Below, one piece after another: positions 32,961-42,192 of a DNA stretch of 64,000 nt; position 1 is the stretch's first letter, and each line of letters opens with the position of its first letter. The stretch covers positions 186,001 through 250,000 of the forward strand of contig JAHBUS010000003.1 of the NCBI GenBank assembly GCA_019637955.1, given 5' to 3'. Source of the DNA: Pseudobdellovibrionaceae bacterium (GTDB taxonomy: Bacteria > Bdellovibrionota > Bdellovibrionia > Bdellovibrionales > Bdellovibrionaceae). The notes beneath the pieces were generated by a model. The model was not told the origin of the DNA, searched no databases, and saw nothing but the letters and a program-made list of their open reading frames with translations. Both the position numbers and the translations under genes were made by a program.

Positions 32961-34898
32961 CTATCCGGCGATTTTGAATTTTTTGTCGGTCGACCATTGG
33001 TCGATCCAGGGGACTTGAACGAAGAGTTCGGTGCCTTTTCCGAGTTGGGTGTTCACCCAAGCTTTTCCGCCCAGAGCCGCCGCCGCTTTTTGAATCGCGT
33101 CCATGCCCACGCCGCGGCCCGAGAGGTCGGTCACCACGTCGCGAGTTGAGAACTGCGAATCGAAAATATGCTGCACGGTTTGCTCGTCGGTTTCGCCCTC
33201 GGTGGAAACGCCCATTGATTGCAGTTTGCTGCGGATGCGGGCCGGGTCAATCCCGCCGCCGTCATCCTGAATGCAGAAAATCACGTCGTTCTCTTTTCGT
33301 TCGAACTTCACCGTGATCTGTCCCGCCTCGGGCTTGCCGCGTTCTTGACGGACGTCGGGGGTTTCGATCGCGTGATCGGCGGCGTTGCGAAACGCGTGGA
33401 TCATCGTGCCGAACAGATTTTCGTAAGGCTCCGGCAAAAGTTTGAACTCGGGGTTGGCAAAGCGGATCGGCGCGATCACTTTGCCGAGACGCTCGGCCAC
33501 GTTTTGCATGACTTCATTGTAGTGCGTGAAGTGCGACGAGGCGGGCTCGAACAAGAACGACTCTTGAAACGCCTGGCGCGATTTCGCGAGCGACGAGAAA
33601 CCCAAGTGCACTTCGGCGAAATCGCTCAGCTTCGAAGCGGGCGCTTCCACCCAGCGTTCGGCGAGTTTTTGCATGTTGCCCAGAACCATCTCGTTGTCTT
33701 TCAAGAACTTCTCGAACAAAGGCGAAAGCTCCAAACACTGCTTCGAGAGCGCCTCTTTGGTCTGTTGATTCTGGAAGCTCTTGTACTCGCTGAGCAAAGT
33801 CTCGGCGCTGTGACAGTGGTCCGCGAACTCCTTCACCGAGAACGTCGCCGCGCCCCCTTTGAGGGTGTGCAGCAAACGGAACGTCAGTTCAGAATCCAGG
33901 CCGGGCTTTTGGATTTCATTCGAGAGCTCTTTGAGCATCGCTTCGGACTCGCGGATGAAGCTCGCCACCTGCCGGCGGTTTTCGAGGAGCTTTAAGATCA
34001 TCGAGGCGTGCGCGCGCTCGAATTCGGCTTCGCGCTGCGCTTGGACCAGCGACGTGATGTCGGTGGCAACCACGACCACGCCCTGCATGGCGCCGGTTTC
34101 GGTGCGCATGGGATAGTATTGCAGCTCGATCTCTTTGCCTTGCGAATGCGGGAAGCGGGGCGGACCGAGGGGCGCCAGATCTTCGAAGGGGAGCATTTCG
34201 GCGAAGAGCGTGGTGGTCCATTTTTGGAAGCCGGGCACTTGCTTCTCGGTGAGGCCCAGCACCGACCAGATTTTCTTGCCGCGCGGGTCGGTTTCGAGAG
34301 TGGTCTCGCAGGCCTTCGAGGCGATTTCGAGAACGTCGCCGGTCTGGTTGAAGATGAAGAAGCCTTGGCCCAGACTGTCGAGCAGCGCTTTCATCAGCTG
34401 ATTCAAGCTCGAGAGTTCGGCGGTGCGTTCGGCGACTTTGACTTCCAAGTTTTTCGAGTAGTCTTCGAGTTCGGCGCGGGCCTTCTCGAGTTCTTTGATG
34501 TAACCTTCTTTTTGCTCGAACTCCTTGCGGTACTTCTTCTGCAAGGTTTCTTCCAGAGTCACGTCGCGGAAGAAGACCAGCCAAGACACGGGCTGCTCGT
34601 TTTCAAAGGCGAACGGCTGAAACGTGACTTGGACTTTGCCGTCCTTGCCGGCGTCGGTGGTGAATTTGACCTCTTGATAAGGGCTCGCATCGCCGAGGGC
34701 GCTTAAATTCTGCAGGCCTTCGAGGGGCACTTCGAATTTGAACACCTCGTCGAACGGGGTGCCCGAGCGGACCAGCTTGCGGGCCGAGATGTCGGTCAAA
34801 AGCGCCGCGGGTTCGTTGCAATAGACGATCTTCTTCTCTTGATTGAGAACGAAGGTCGGCTCCAGAAGGGTGTCAAAAATTTTCGTGTCCATCATCAC
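32961..34898 (-). CDS. CheA-like histidine kinase with PAS and Hpt domains
   Basis: A 645-residue soluble kinase. Order: a PAS-like sensor (about 1-115), a coiled coil (KKYRKEFEQKEGYIKELEK), a second PAS (about 175-285), an Hpt domain with the phospho-His in LLHTLKGGAATF (about 345), and a CheA-type ATPase. The ATPase carries the N box HAFRNAADHAIE and the G boxes DDGGGIDP and SGRGVGMDAI. The CheY-binding P2, the dimerisation domain in its usual form and the CheW-like P5 are not evident, so it is not a standard chemotaxis kinase. It overlaps the FecR gene stop by 4 bases (GTGA; ATG at 34895 also possible). Confidence 0.87.
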   Translation of the reverse strand: MMMDTKIFDTLLEPTFVLNQEKKIVYCNEPAALLTDISARKLVRSGTPFDEVFKFEVPLEGLQNLSALGDASPYQEVKFTTDAGKDGKVQVTFQPFAFENEQPVSWLVFFRDVTLEETLQKKYRKEFEQKEGYIKELEKARAELEDYSKNLEVKVAERTAELSSLNQLMKALLDSLGQGFFIFNQTGDVLEIASKACETTLETDPRGKKIWSVLGLTEKQVPGFQKWTTTLFAEMLPFEDLAPLGPPRFPHSQGKEIELQYYPMRTETGAMQGVVVVATDITSLVQAQREAEFERAHASMILKLLENRRQVASFIRESEAMLKELSNEIQKPGLDSELTFRLLHTLKGGAATFSVKEFADHCHSAETLLSEYKSFQNQQTKEALSKQCLELSPLFEKFLKDNEMVLGNMQKLAERWVEAPASKLSDFAEVHLGFSSLAKSRQAFQESFLFEPASSHFTHYNEVMQNVAERLGKVIAPIRFANPEFKLLPEPYENLFGTMIHAFRNAADHAIETPDVRQERGKPEAGQITVKFERKENDVIFCIQDDGGGIDPARIRSKLQSMGVSTEGETDEQTVQHIFDSQFSTRDVVTDLSGRGVGMDAIQKAAAALGGKAWVNTQLGKGTELFVQVPWIDQWSTDKKFKIAG

Positions 34899-36922
34899 TT
34901 CCCTTTAGTTTTTGAGTTCGAGTTGCCGGAGGCGGGTGCGCGGCCTCCCAAGACGGTCAAGGCCCTCGGTTCGGACCAGTGAGATTCGCGCTCGGTGTTT
35001 TGCGCTTTCACGCGCCAGTAGAGTTTTCCGAGCGGCAGGTTTTGTTTCATCAAAAAGCTCAGCTGATCCGTGCGGTGCTGCAGAACCGGTTTGCTGAACT
35101 CCGGGTCTTGACCGATTTGTAAAATGTAAGTCGTCGCTTGGCGCACGGAGCCCCAACCCATCCAGAACGGCGTGCTCTTCGACTGCTGGAAGAAGAGCGT
35201 GACGCCCGCGATCGGCTCGATCAGTTTGGGCGCGGCCAAGGGCAGGCGGAAGTCGTAGCGCAGCTGTCCCGACGAGGAGTATTCGGTCACCGCCGTGCCG
35301 GCGGCATTGAGACCACGCACCCGGTAGTAGGTGGTGCCGGGACGTTTCAGCCGGATGTCTTTTTTGGGATCGGTCGAGGTCAGTTTTTGCGACACCGCGA
35401 AGTCGGGCGTTTCCGAGAGTTCGATTTCGTACTGCTTCGCGAGCGGCGCGGGCGACCATTGCAGCGCCACGGGCACGGGTTCGGGCTCGGCCTCGGGAGT
35501 CGCCGCTAAGATGGAGATGGGGTCGACCTGGGCGAGAAGCGGTTGATCGTTGCCGATGGTGACGCGGCCGAGATTTTGAAAATCTCCAGGCGCGCCTTTG
35601 GCCGAAACCGCGCGCACGCGCACGAAGTACGATCCGGTTTCGTCGTAGTTCAGCAAAAAGCGGGTGTCGCGCGTGGTGGCGCGGCGGACGACGTTGGTGA
35701 ATTCGGGATCGCGGGACACTTCGACTTCGTAATGGTCGGCGCGCAGGACGGGCGCCCACGTGAAGGCGAGAGGTTCACCGGTGGCGTTGCCAATTCGGGG
35801 GGCGGGGGCCGAGAGGGCCTTGGGAGGCGGCATCGGACCCGGCGGTTGGTAGGCGAAATCAAATGGGACCGGTTCCGACCACTCGCGTTTTTCCGAGCGG
35901 GGGCGCACGCGCACGTAATACGATGAGGGCGTCAGCGGCGGCGTGGTCCACTCTTGTTTTTTGCTTTCTTGCGTGAGAATCACGTCTTGGAAATAGGGAT
36001 CGGCCGCCATTTGCACTTGGTAATCGCTCGCGGGTTTTTCGCGGGAGTCGTCCCACTTGATCCTGACGACCGGTTTTTCGGTCGGCTGCGAACTCTCATC
36101 CGTGCGCACCGAAAGGCGCGCGTTCGGTGCGGGCTCGGTGATTTTGACGAAGGCGTTTTTCGCTTTTTTGGCTTTGGCCTCGGTTTCATCTTCGGCCTGC
36201 TTCGGGAGCGGTTTCAGCTCGCGCGGCGCCTCGCCATCGCCCTCGAACATCGACCGCGCGCGGGCGGCCGACTCCAGGAGCGCGGCCTTCTTTCCGGGCT
36301 GCGAGTTGATCGTGAGCATCTTCGAGGGGTCGAGCTGCGTGGTGGAGCCGCCCGAATTGACGCCCAGGTTTCCTTCAAGCACGGTCAACTCAACGCCGTT
36401 GCCGGACTTGAGTTCGACCTGCGCGCCCGAACCGTCGAGGGTCATGGTCTCGTCGCCGACTTGAACCTTGAGGCTTCCGGGCGATGCGAGCTGACCTTTG
36501 AACGTTCCGAATTGCAGGTTGAGCGCCATTTGGTTTTCTTTGACGTTGAACGAGACGAGCGAATTTGGCGTCAGGTTCACTTTGGTGCCGTCTTTGAGAA
36601 CCACGACGGCGCTGCCGGCCGCGCCCGTGAAGATGCTGTCGCCCTCGAAAAGTCCGGTGCCCCGGCGGAGCGATTTCCAACTGAAGCGAGAGAAGTGTTT
36701 TTGGCGGACGTCGCCGCGGACCGAGGCAATCTCGCCGATCGCCGCCGTGTCTGGCCGGTCGGACCAATCCGTGAGGATCGAGTCGTCGTACATCAGGTAT
36801 AGGAATCCGATGAGGCTGAAGAGAGCCACGCAAAGGATGACCTTGTCATGAGAGTTGAGCTTTTTAATGTCCACCACGACTCTGAACTCATCGGAAAAGC
36901 GGACCTGAATCTCGATAGACAA
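34895..36922 (-). CDS. FecR-domain membrane protein with fibronectin-like repeats
   Basis: A protein of up to 675 residues. One membrane helix (about 30-47, LCVALFSLIGFLYLM) anchors a periplasmic part. First comes a FecR domain (about 60-190: GDVRQKHF, GDSIFTGAAGSAVVVLKDGT, LTPNSLVSF), then an Ala/Lys/Glu-rich linker. Four or so fibronectin III-like repeats follow with YYVRVRPRS, YFVRVRAVS, TYYRVRGLN and LYWRVKAQN. Such proteins may sense or bind envelope polymers. The start is uncertain: TTG at 36922 or GTG at 36874, neither with a strong SD. The 3' overlap with the CheA-like gene suggests a sensor-kinase pair. Confidence 0.75.
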   Translation of the reverse strand: MSIEIQVRFSDEFRVVVDIKKLNSHDKVILCVALFSLIGFLYLMYDDSILTDWSDRPDTAAIGEIASVRGDVRQKHFSRFSWKSLRRGTGLFEGDSIFTGAAGSAVVVLKDGTKVNLTPNSLVSFNVKENQMALNLQFGTFKGQLASPGSLKVQVGDETMTLDGSGAQVELKSGNGVELTVLEGNLGVNSGGSTTQLDPSKMLTINSQPGKKAALLESAARARSMFEGDGEAPRELKPLPKQAEDETEAKAKKAKNAFVKITEPAPNARLSVRTDESSQPTEKPVVRIKWDDSREKPASDYQVQMAADPYFQDVILTQESKKQEWTTPPLTPSSYYVRVRPRSEKREWSEPVPFDFAYQPPGPMPPPKALSAPAPRIGNATGEPLAFTWAPVLRADHYEVEVSRDPEFTNVVRRATTRDTRFLLNYDETGSYFVRVRAVSAKGAPGDFQNLGRVTIGNDQPLLAQVDPISILAATPEAEPEPVPVALQWSPAPLAKQYEIELSETPDFAVSQKLTSTDPKKDIRLKRPGTTYYRVRGLNAAGTAVTEYSSSGQLRYDFRLPLAAPKLIEPIAGVTLFFQQSKSTPFWMGWGSVRQATTYILQIGQDPEFSKPVLQHRTDQLSFLMKQNLPLGKLYWRVKAQNTERESHWSEPRALTVLGGRAPASGNSNSKTKGK

Positions 36923-36982
36923 AGGTCGGGCTTTGTCTCGGAAGTTCTCCCCAAATCGGGCGGGCCAGTCTCATAATGGGTC

Positions 36983-38827
36983 ATGGCCCGAAAAGCAGGT
37001 CTCTCGATCCGCTACAAGATCCTCTTGTTGATGACCACTCTTCCACTCGTCATTCTGGCGGTGTATTTGTTCGTGGCCGTGGGCGTTTTTGAAAACGACA
37101 AAGTGGCGTACGTGTTCGAGTCGTCGTCGTCGGTTGCCAAAACCATGGCTTCGCAAACGACGACCGATCTGGAGTCTTCGCTCACCAGCGCCAAGCCCGC
37201 TTTGCAAGAATTTTTGAGTTATGAGCGTTTCGCCACGATCTCCAAGGGCCTGTTTTCGGCGGACGGTCCGATTCAGTGGATCGCGGCCGTTCGTGAGCGT
37301 GAGGCTGGCGATTTCAAAGAGCTCGACGTGCTCGAGCGCAACAAAGGGACATTTCAAATCGAATGGCGTGACGTCGCGGGGACCAGTGCGATGCTCACCG
37401 AACTTTCGGAGAAAAACCGTCTCGTGATCGTGCCGTTTCGCGACGACCGGGTCATTCTGGGCGAAAAGATCGTGGTGCCCGCGACCGAGACGACGCCCGA
37501 GAAGACCACGCTTTTCTTGATCATGGCGCGCGTTCCGAATCTGGTTCAGGTCTACCAAACGCCCGGTCAAACCGAAAATTTTTTGGTCGATCAAACGGGC
37601 CGCGTGCTTTTCGGTCCCGCCGGCACCGTGGGTACGAACGTGCAAGACCGCGTGAAGCTGCCGTTTCTGCAGGTGAACGACGCGCAGACCAAACAGGGAA
37701 CGGATGAAGTCACCAATTCGGCGGGCGAGCCGCTGCTGGCGTCGTACTCGGTGACCAACTTTGGCCGCCTGTTCGCGGTGTCGCTCGTTCCTAAGCGCGA
37801 GGCTCTAAAAGCCGTCGACACCTTGATCCGCAAATCCTTGATCTTTTTCGCCGTGCTGATTTGCGTGACGGTGATCGTGAGCCTTTTGGCGGCGTCGAAC
37901 TTGACCTCCGCGCTGACCGATCTGTATCAGGCCACGCGCAAGGTGGCCGAGGGGCGCTTCGATATCCGCGTCAACATCTCCAACCGCGATGAGGTCGGCA
38001 GCTTGGCCGATTCGTTCAACGCCATGGCCGCCGAGGTGTCGCGTCTGATGGCCGAGACCGCCGAAAAGGCGCGGATGGAGGGCGAGCTCAAGACCGCGCA
38101 GACGGTTCAGGAGACGCTGTTCCCGGCGCCGAACGCCGTGCTGCAAGGGCTTCGCGTCGCGGGCTTTTACGAGCCGGCCTCGGAGTGCGGCGGCGATTGG
38201 TGGCACTACTGCGAGATCAACGGCAAGGTTTACGTTTGGATCGGCGATGCCACGGGCCACGGCGCGCCCGCCGCGCTGATCACGAGCGCCGCGAAATCGG
38301 CCGCCACGATCATCGAACGTTTGGATGTGTCGCCTTCGAAGGCGCTGGAACTTTTGAACCGTTCGGTGTTCGAAGTGAGCCGCGGCCGCATCATGATGAC
38401 GTTTTTCTTGGGTTGCTACGACCCGCAAAAGCGAACATTTACGTACTCCAATGCCAGTCACGAAGCGCCCTTTTTGATCTCCAAGGCGGATCAACCGCCG
38501 AAGAAAAAAGATCTCGTGCCTTTGAATGAAGTGAACAGCCCCCGTTTGGGCCAAGCCCGTGACACTCAGTTTGAAGAGGTGACGATCGAACTCAAAGAGG
38601 GCGACCGCATCTTGCTGTACACGGACGGCATCCCCGATATTCACAACCCCGAAAGCCAGTCGTGGGGGGAGCGTGAGTTTATCAAGGGGATCCTGTCATC
38701 GAATAAAGATTATCCGTCCGTGGACAACGCCGTGCAGACCCTGGTCGATCAGTTCCAGGATTACCGCAAGGGCGCGCCGCTCATCGACGATATCACTTTT
38801 TTCATGATTCAAGTTGAGGCCACATGA
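36983..38827 (+). CDS. RsbU-type membrane PP2C phosphatase with sensor domain
   Basis: A 614-residue protein. Two membrane helices (about 10-33 and 283-305) frame a Cache-like periplasmic sensor. After a HAMP domain (LYQATRKVAEGRFDIRV, DEVGSLADSFNAMA) comes a SpoIIE/RsbU phosphatase domain with GGDWWHYC, GDATGHGAPAAL, FFLGCYD, SNASHEAPFL, LYTDGIPDI and DDITFFMIQ, which keeps the metal-binding Asp residues. It should dephosphorylate an anti-sigma antagonist of STAS type; one is encoded two genes downstream. The stop overlaps the next start as ATGA. The upstream region is short (60 bases), shared with the divergent FecR gene. Confidence 0.92.
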   Translation: MARKAGLSIRYKILLLMTTLPLVILAVYLFVAVGVFENDKVAYVFESSSSVAKTMASQTTTDLESSLTSAKPALQEFLSYERFATISKGLFSADGPIQWIAAVREREAGDFKELDVLERNKGTFQIEWRDVAGTSAMLTELSEKNRLVIVPFRDDRVILGEKIVVPATETTPEKTTLFLIMARVPNLVQVYQTPGQTENFLVDQTGRVLFGPAGTVGTNVQDRVKLPFLQVNDAQTKQGTDEVTNSAGEPLLASYSVTNFGRLFAVSLVPKREALKAVDTLIRKSLIFFAVLICVTVIVSLLAASNLTSALTDLYQATRKVAEGRFDIRVNISNRDEVGSLADSFNAMAAEVSRLMAETAEKARMEGELKTAQTVQETLFPAPNAVLQGLRVAGFYEPASECGGDWWHYCEINGKVYVWIGDATGHGAPAALITSAAKSAATIIERLDVSPSKALELLNRSVFEVSRGRIMMTFFLGCYDPQKRTFTYSNASHEAPFLISKADQPPKKKDLVPLNEVNSPRLGQARDTQFEEVTIELKEGDRILLYTDGIPDIHNPESQSWGEREFIKGILSSNKDYPSVDNAVQTLVDQFQDYRKGAPLIDDITFFMIQVEAT

Positions 38828-39645
38828 AGTTTATAAAGCCTGATGCGATCAAAGAGTACAACCTCTCGCCGGAGGTTTTGGCAGACGGAGCCGATTTTGC
38901 TTTGATCCACTCGTCATTATGGAAAGCCGAGGATGGCGCGCACAAGTCGGCGTGCTGGTCCGAGTGCATGGAGCCCCCGGACATCGTCAAGGCGGTGCGC
39001 GAGGGACAAGCGCCCACGGTTCTACAGAGCGAGCCGAAGGACTTCGAAGACGACGTGCGATCATGGGTCCGTCTTCGCCGTCAGCAAGAGGAGTACTTTC
39101 AAAACCCTCTGCAGGTGCTGCTCAGTAAAGGCATGGGCTACCAGCGGGTGATCGTCGGCGACATCGCGCACAAAGAACAAGCGCGCGCCAAGATCGAAGC
39201 GTTCGCCGCGCAAAACGGCAACCAGGGTTGTGTCGAGTCGACGATCGCGCTCTTCGAAGAGATGTTCATGAATGCGATGATCGATGCTCCGCGCGAGGCC
39301 CAACGCATGGGCATCGACCGGCCCGCGGAATGCGTGTTTCACATGGCGGTGGACGGGCGACGGCTCGGACTCGCCTGTGAAGATCCGTTCGGGAGCCTGG
39401 ACATTTCCAAAGTGCTCACGCGCATGCAAGACGTTTACTCGCGCGGTGCCGGACAGGCGATCAACTTGCGCGAGCCGGGCGGGGCGGGTCTGGGCTGCGT
39501 GTTGATGCTGGAGCATGCGTCGCTTCTCGCGTTTGGCGTCGAGAAGGCGCGCAAGACGATCGTCAGTTCCCTCGTGTATAGGAATCTGAGTTTCAAACGT
39601 AAGGCCGAATTGAAGAAAAGTCTTCATTTGATCACGGCCGAATGA
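38824..39645 (+). CDS. RsbW-like HATPase switch protein
   Basis: A 273-residue protein with no close family that I recognise. A stretch ESTIALFEEMFMNAMID resembles the N box of GHKL ATPases (Glu...Asn), and GLACEDPFGSLD and GGAGLGCVLML can be read as degenerate G boxes, giving a possible RsbW/anti-sigma kinase. The first ~110 residues are unrelated and could be a partner-binding domain. Position supports the reading: its ATG overlaps the RsbU-type phosphatase stop, and a STAS-like gene follows 43 bases later. ATP binding by the diverged boxes is unproven. Confidence 0.5.
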   Translation: MKFIKPDAIKEYNLSPEVLADGADFALIHSSLWKAEDGAHKSACWSECMEPPDIVKAVREGQAPTVLQSEPKDFEDDVRSWVRLRRQQEEYFQNPLQVLLSKGMGYQRVIVGDIAHKEQARAKIEAFAAQNGNQGCVESTIALFEEMFMNAMIDAPREAQRMGIDRPAECVFHMAVDGRRLGLACEDPFGSLDISKVLTRMQDVYSRGAGQAINLREPGGAGLGCVLMLEHASLLAFGVEKARKTIVSSLVYRNLSFKRKAELKKSLHLITAE

Positions 39646-39688
39646 GAAGATAGAACTCCTTCTAAAATCGACAAACCCCGGAGGCCAT

Positions 39689-40159
39689 ATGTCCAAATAC
39701 GAAATCAAAGTCGAAAAAGCCGGTGCCAATGCGAACGTTGTCGTTTCGGGGGTGATCGACGAGGATGCGGATTTCAAACCGTACGACCTCAGCGGCGCGA
39801 CGAATATCGATCTGCACCTGGGCAATATTAAGTCGATCAATTCTTGCGGCATCCGCGAATGGATCAAGTGGATCGGCACCGCTGGCGCGGCCAAGGTGCA
39901 GTACCACGAGTGCCCCAAGATCATTGTCGACCAGATCAACATGGTTCAAGGCTTCTTGCCCTCGCAAGGATCGGTCATTTCGTTCTACGTTCCCTATTAC
40001 AATGATGACTCCGGCTCGGAAAAGAACGTTCTCTTCAAATATGGCCAAGAGTTCACCGAAAACGGCGTGAAAGCTCCGGAGGCGGTCACGGACGAGTCTG
40101 GGGCGCCCATGGAGATGGACGTCGTCGAAGCCAAGTACTTCAAGTTCATTAAGAAGTAA
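39689..40159 (+). CDS. STAS-like anti-sigma-factor-antagonist protein
   Basis: A 156-residue protein whose middle resembles the STAS fold: NIDLHLGNIKSINSCGIREW matches the strand-turn 'lS.iSS.Gl..l', with Ser in NSCG at the usual phosphorylation position. The C-terminal ~60 residues are an extra region (KNVLFKYGQEF, ESGAPMEMDV). It would be the RsbV-type partner dephosphorylated by the RsbU-like phosphatase. GGAGGCCAT precedes the ATG, and a terminator follows. No sigma factor gene is in sight, so the output is unknown. Confidence 0.62.
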   Translation: MSKYEIKVEKAGANANVVVSGVIDEDADFKPYDLSGATNIDLHLGNIKSINSCGIREWIKWIGTAGAAKVQYHECPKIIVDQINMVQGFLPSQGSVISFYVPYYNDDSGSEKNVLFKYGQEFTENGVKAPEAVTDESGAPMEMDVVEAKYFKFIKK

Positions 40160-40187
40160 GCGTCTTCTGAGATCGAAAAGCTGGACC

Positions 40188-40228
40188 AAGGGCTCGCTCC
40201 GCGAAGGAACTTGAGCCCTTTGTCATTT
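40188..40228 (+). terminator. Terminator after the STAS-like gene
   Basis: AAGGGCTC (40188-40195) pairs with GAGCCCTT (40213-40220) around a 17-base loop, with TGTCATTT following. The long loop and interrupted T-run make it moderate. Confidence 0.55.
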
Positions 40229-40263
40229 CGACCGAAAAGCATGTCTGGAGAGGTGTCAGCTTC

Positions 40264-42192
40264 ATGGCCGTTTCGGACTCAAAAATCATCATTCTTGAAG
40301 ATGATCAGGCTCTCGCCAGAGCTTGGGGTCAACTCTTGGAGCGCGAAGGCATCCAAGCTTTGATCACGTCCAAGCCCGATGAGGCCCGCGACTATCTCGG
40401 GCGCCACCGGGTGAGCACTCTTTTTGTCGACTGCCTGCTCCCGACGGAAAACGGCGTCGATTTCGCTCAGTCCATCCGGCAGCAATTTCCGAAAGAAATT
40501 CTCGACATCGTCTTGATGAGCGGTATCTTCACGGACCAAAGCTTCGTCAAGGAGTCGCTTCGTTCGGCGGGCGCCATCGCGTTCTTGAAAAAACCGTTCG
40601 CGAACGAAGAACTCCTGCGTTACGTCAAGCGCGCGGAAACGCGCGCCGAAGGCCCTCATCCCCGCAAGGTTCTGTACCAACTTTTCAACCGCCAAGGCGC
40701 GAGCGCCCGCGACAAGCGCAAGGCGATCGAGGCGCTCGAAGACATTCACGGTTTCGATTTGCCGTTCATTTATGAAATTCTCGTCGAGTCGCGCCTTTCG
40801 GGCCACTTGAACATCGTCGCCGACAAGGGCGAAGTGTCGGGGATTTCGTTCGCCGACGGCGACATCGTGGGCGTGGACATCGCCGACAAGTCGACGTACA
40901 TCGGAAAGCTGCTGATCGAGTCGGGATTTTTGCTCCGCGAGGATCTCGACGACGCGCTCAATATCAAGAGCACCAAAAAGCTCGGCGAACGGTTGATTCA
41001 AGGCAACTTGGTCAGCCCGCACGGCTTCGACATCGTTCTTTCGAATCAAATGAGCATCCGTCTTTCGCGCACGATCGTCGACCAGAACGTGAAGGTGAAC
41101 TTCGTGATGACCGAGGTCGAGAAAACCTCGCCGTCGATTTCGCGCGAGCTGTTCGAAAACTTTTTGCACGACTGGGTCGCCTCCAAGATCACGACCGAAT
41201 GGTTCCGCGCACACTTCATGCAGTGGGCGAACGCGCGCGTCGTGAAGACCGCCAGTTTCGATTTGCGCCCGGAAGTTTTGCGCCGTCCTCTCGTCGCCAA
41301 TCTTGACGGCGTCATCGATAAAATCACGGCGGGGCAAACTCTGACCGAACTGATCGACTCGAAGATCTTTCCGGAGCACACGCTCTACAAATCTCTGCAT
41401 TTCTTGCTCACGCTCGGTTTGATCTCGTTCGACGAGGGCCGCGTGCTCAACTCGCAGGAGCGTCTGAAGCTGATGCGAAAAATGATGCAGCAGTTTACCA
41501 ATAAAAACCGTCTTGAGATCTTCGATTTGATGTCCAAGATGACGAGTCTTCCCGAGTCCCAAAGCGACCAGGTCTACAAAGAGTACCTGACGCTCCTGGG
41601 GAGCGAGCCGCCGGTGACCGAAAAAGAGCTCTACGGCTTGTACGGTCAGCTGCTGCAGATCGGGAAGGGCGCTTACGATTTCGCGCGCTCGGGCAACCGC
41701 GACAAGATGAAAGAAGAACTGATGAAGGGCGAGGTCGAGATGAAGCTCAAGGCTTCGACTCTCTTCGACGAAGCCCGCAATCTGTTGCAAAAGTCTCAGT
41801 ACAAAGAGGCTTTGGCCATGATCCAAAAGGCCGCGGCGCTTGATCCCAAGATCGACAAGCTGCACCTGTATTTGGCGTGGGCGAAGTTGGGCACGCTCGA
41901 TCCGAAGAACCGAGTTCAAGGTATCAAAGAGGTCGACATGGATCTCATGCAGATCGCGCCCGAAGACAAGTTCGATTCGGTTTACAACTTTGTGATGGGT
42001 CTTTACTCCAAAGCCAAGGGCGATTCGGCGGCCGCGCGCAAAGCGTTCGAGAAAGCCATCGCCATGGATAACAGCATGATCGTCGCGCGCCGCGAGCTGA
42101 CCGTGCTCTCGAGCACCAACACGACCAAAACGGATCTGCTCAACTCGGACTTAAAATCCTTGGTGGGTTCGCTCTTTAAAAAATCCCGCTAA
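40264..42192 (+). CDS. Receiver-DUF4388-TPR protein
   Basis: A 642-residue cytoplasmic protein. An N-terminal receiver domain (IIILEDDQALARA, acceptor Asp in LFVDCLLPTENG, Lys in FLKKPFANEE) is followed by a DUF4388/PATAN-like domain (about 165-270: SGHLNIVADKGEVSGISFADG, STYIGKLLIESGFL). Helical repeats then end in TPR-like units (about 495-620: YKEALAMIQKAAALDP, AARKAFEKAIAMDN). This layout is common in delta-proteobacteria and Bdellovibrio, where such proteins act in motility and polarity switches. It follows the partner-switching genes and could be their output, but no direct evidence is visible. GGAGAGG precedes the ATG. Confidence 0.8.
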   Translation: MAVSDSKIIILEDDQALARAWGQLLEREGIQALITSKPDEARDYLGRHRVSTLFVDCLLPTENGVDFAQSIRQQFPKEILDIVLMSGIFTDQSFVKESLRSAGAIAFLKKPFANEELLRYVKRAETRAEGPHPRKVLYQLFNRQGASARDKRKAIEALEDIHGFDLPFIYEILVESRLSGHLNIVADKGEVSGISFADGDIVGVDIADKSTYIGKLLIESGFLLREDLDDALNIKSTKKLGERLIQGNLVSPHGFDIVLSNQMSIRLSRTIVDQNVKVNFVMTEVEKTSPSISRELFENFLHDWVASKITTEWFRAHFMQWANARVVKTASFDLRPEVLRRPLVANLDGVIDKITAGQTLTELIDSKIFPEHTLYKSLHFLLTLGLISFDEGRVLNSQERLKLMRKMMQQFTNKNRLEIFDLMSKMTSLPESQSDQVYKEYLTLLGSEPPVTEKELYGLYGQLLQIGKGAYDFARSGNRDKMKEELMKGEVEMKLKASTLFDEARNLLQKSQYKEALAMIQKAAALDPKIDKLHLYLAWAKLGTLDPKNRVQGIKEVDMDLMQIAPEDKFDSVYNFVMGLYSKAKGDSAAARKAFEKAIAMDNSMIVARRELTVLSSTNTTKTDLLNSDLKSLVGSLFKKSR

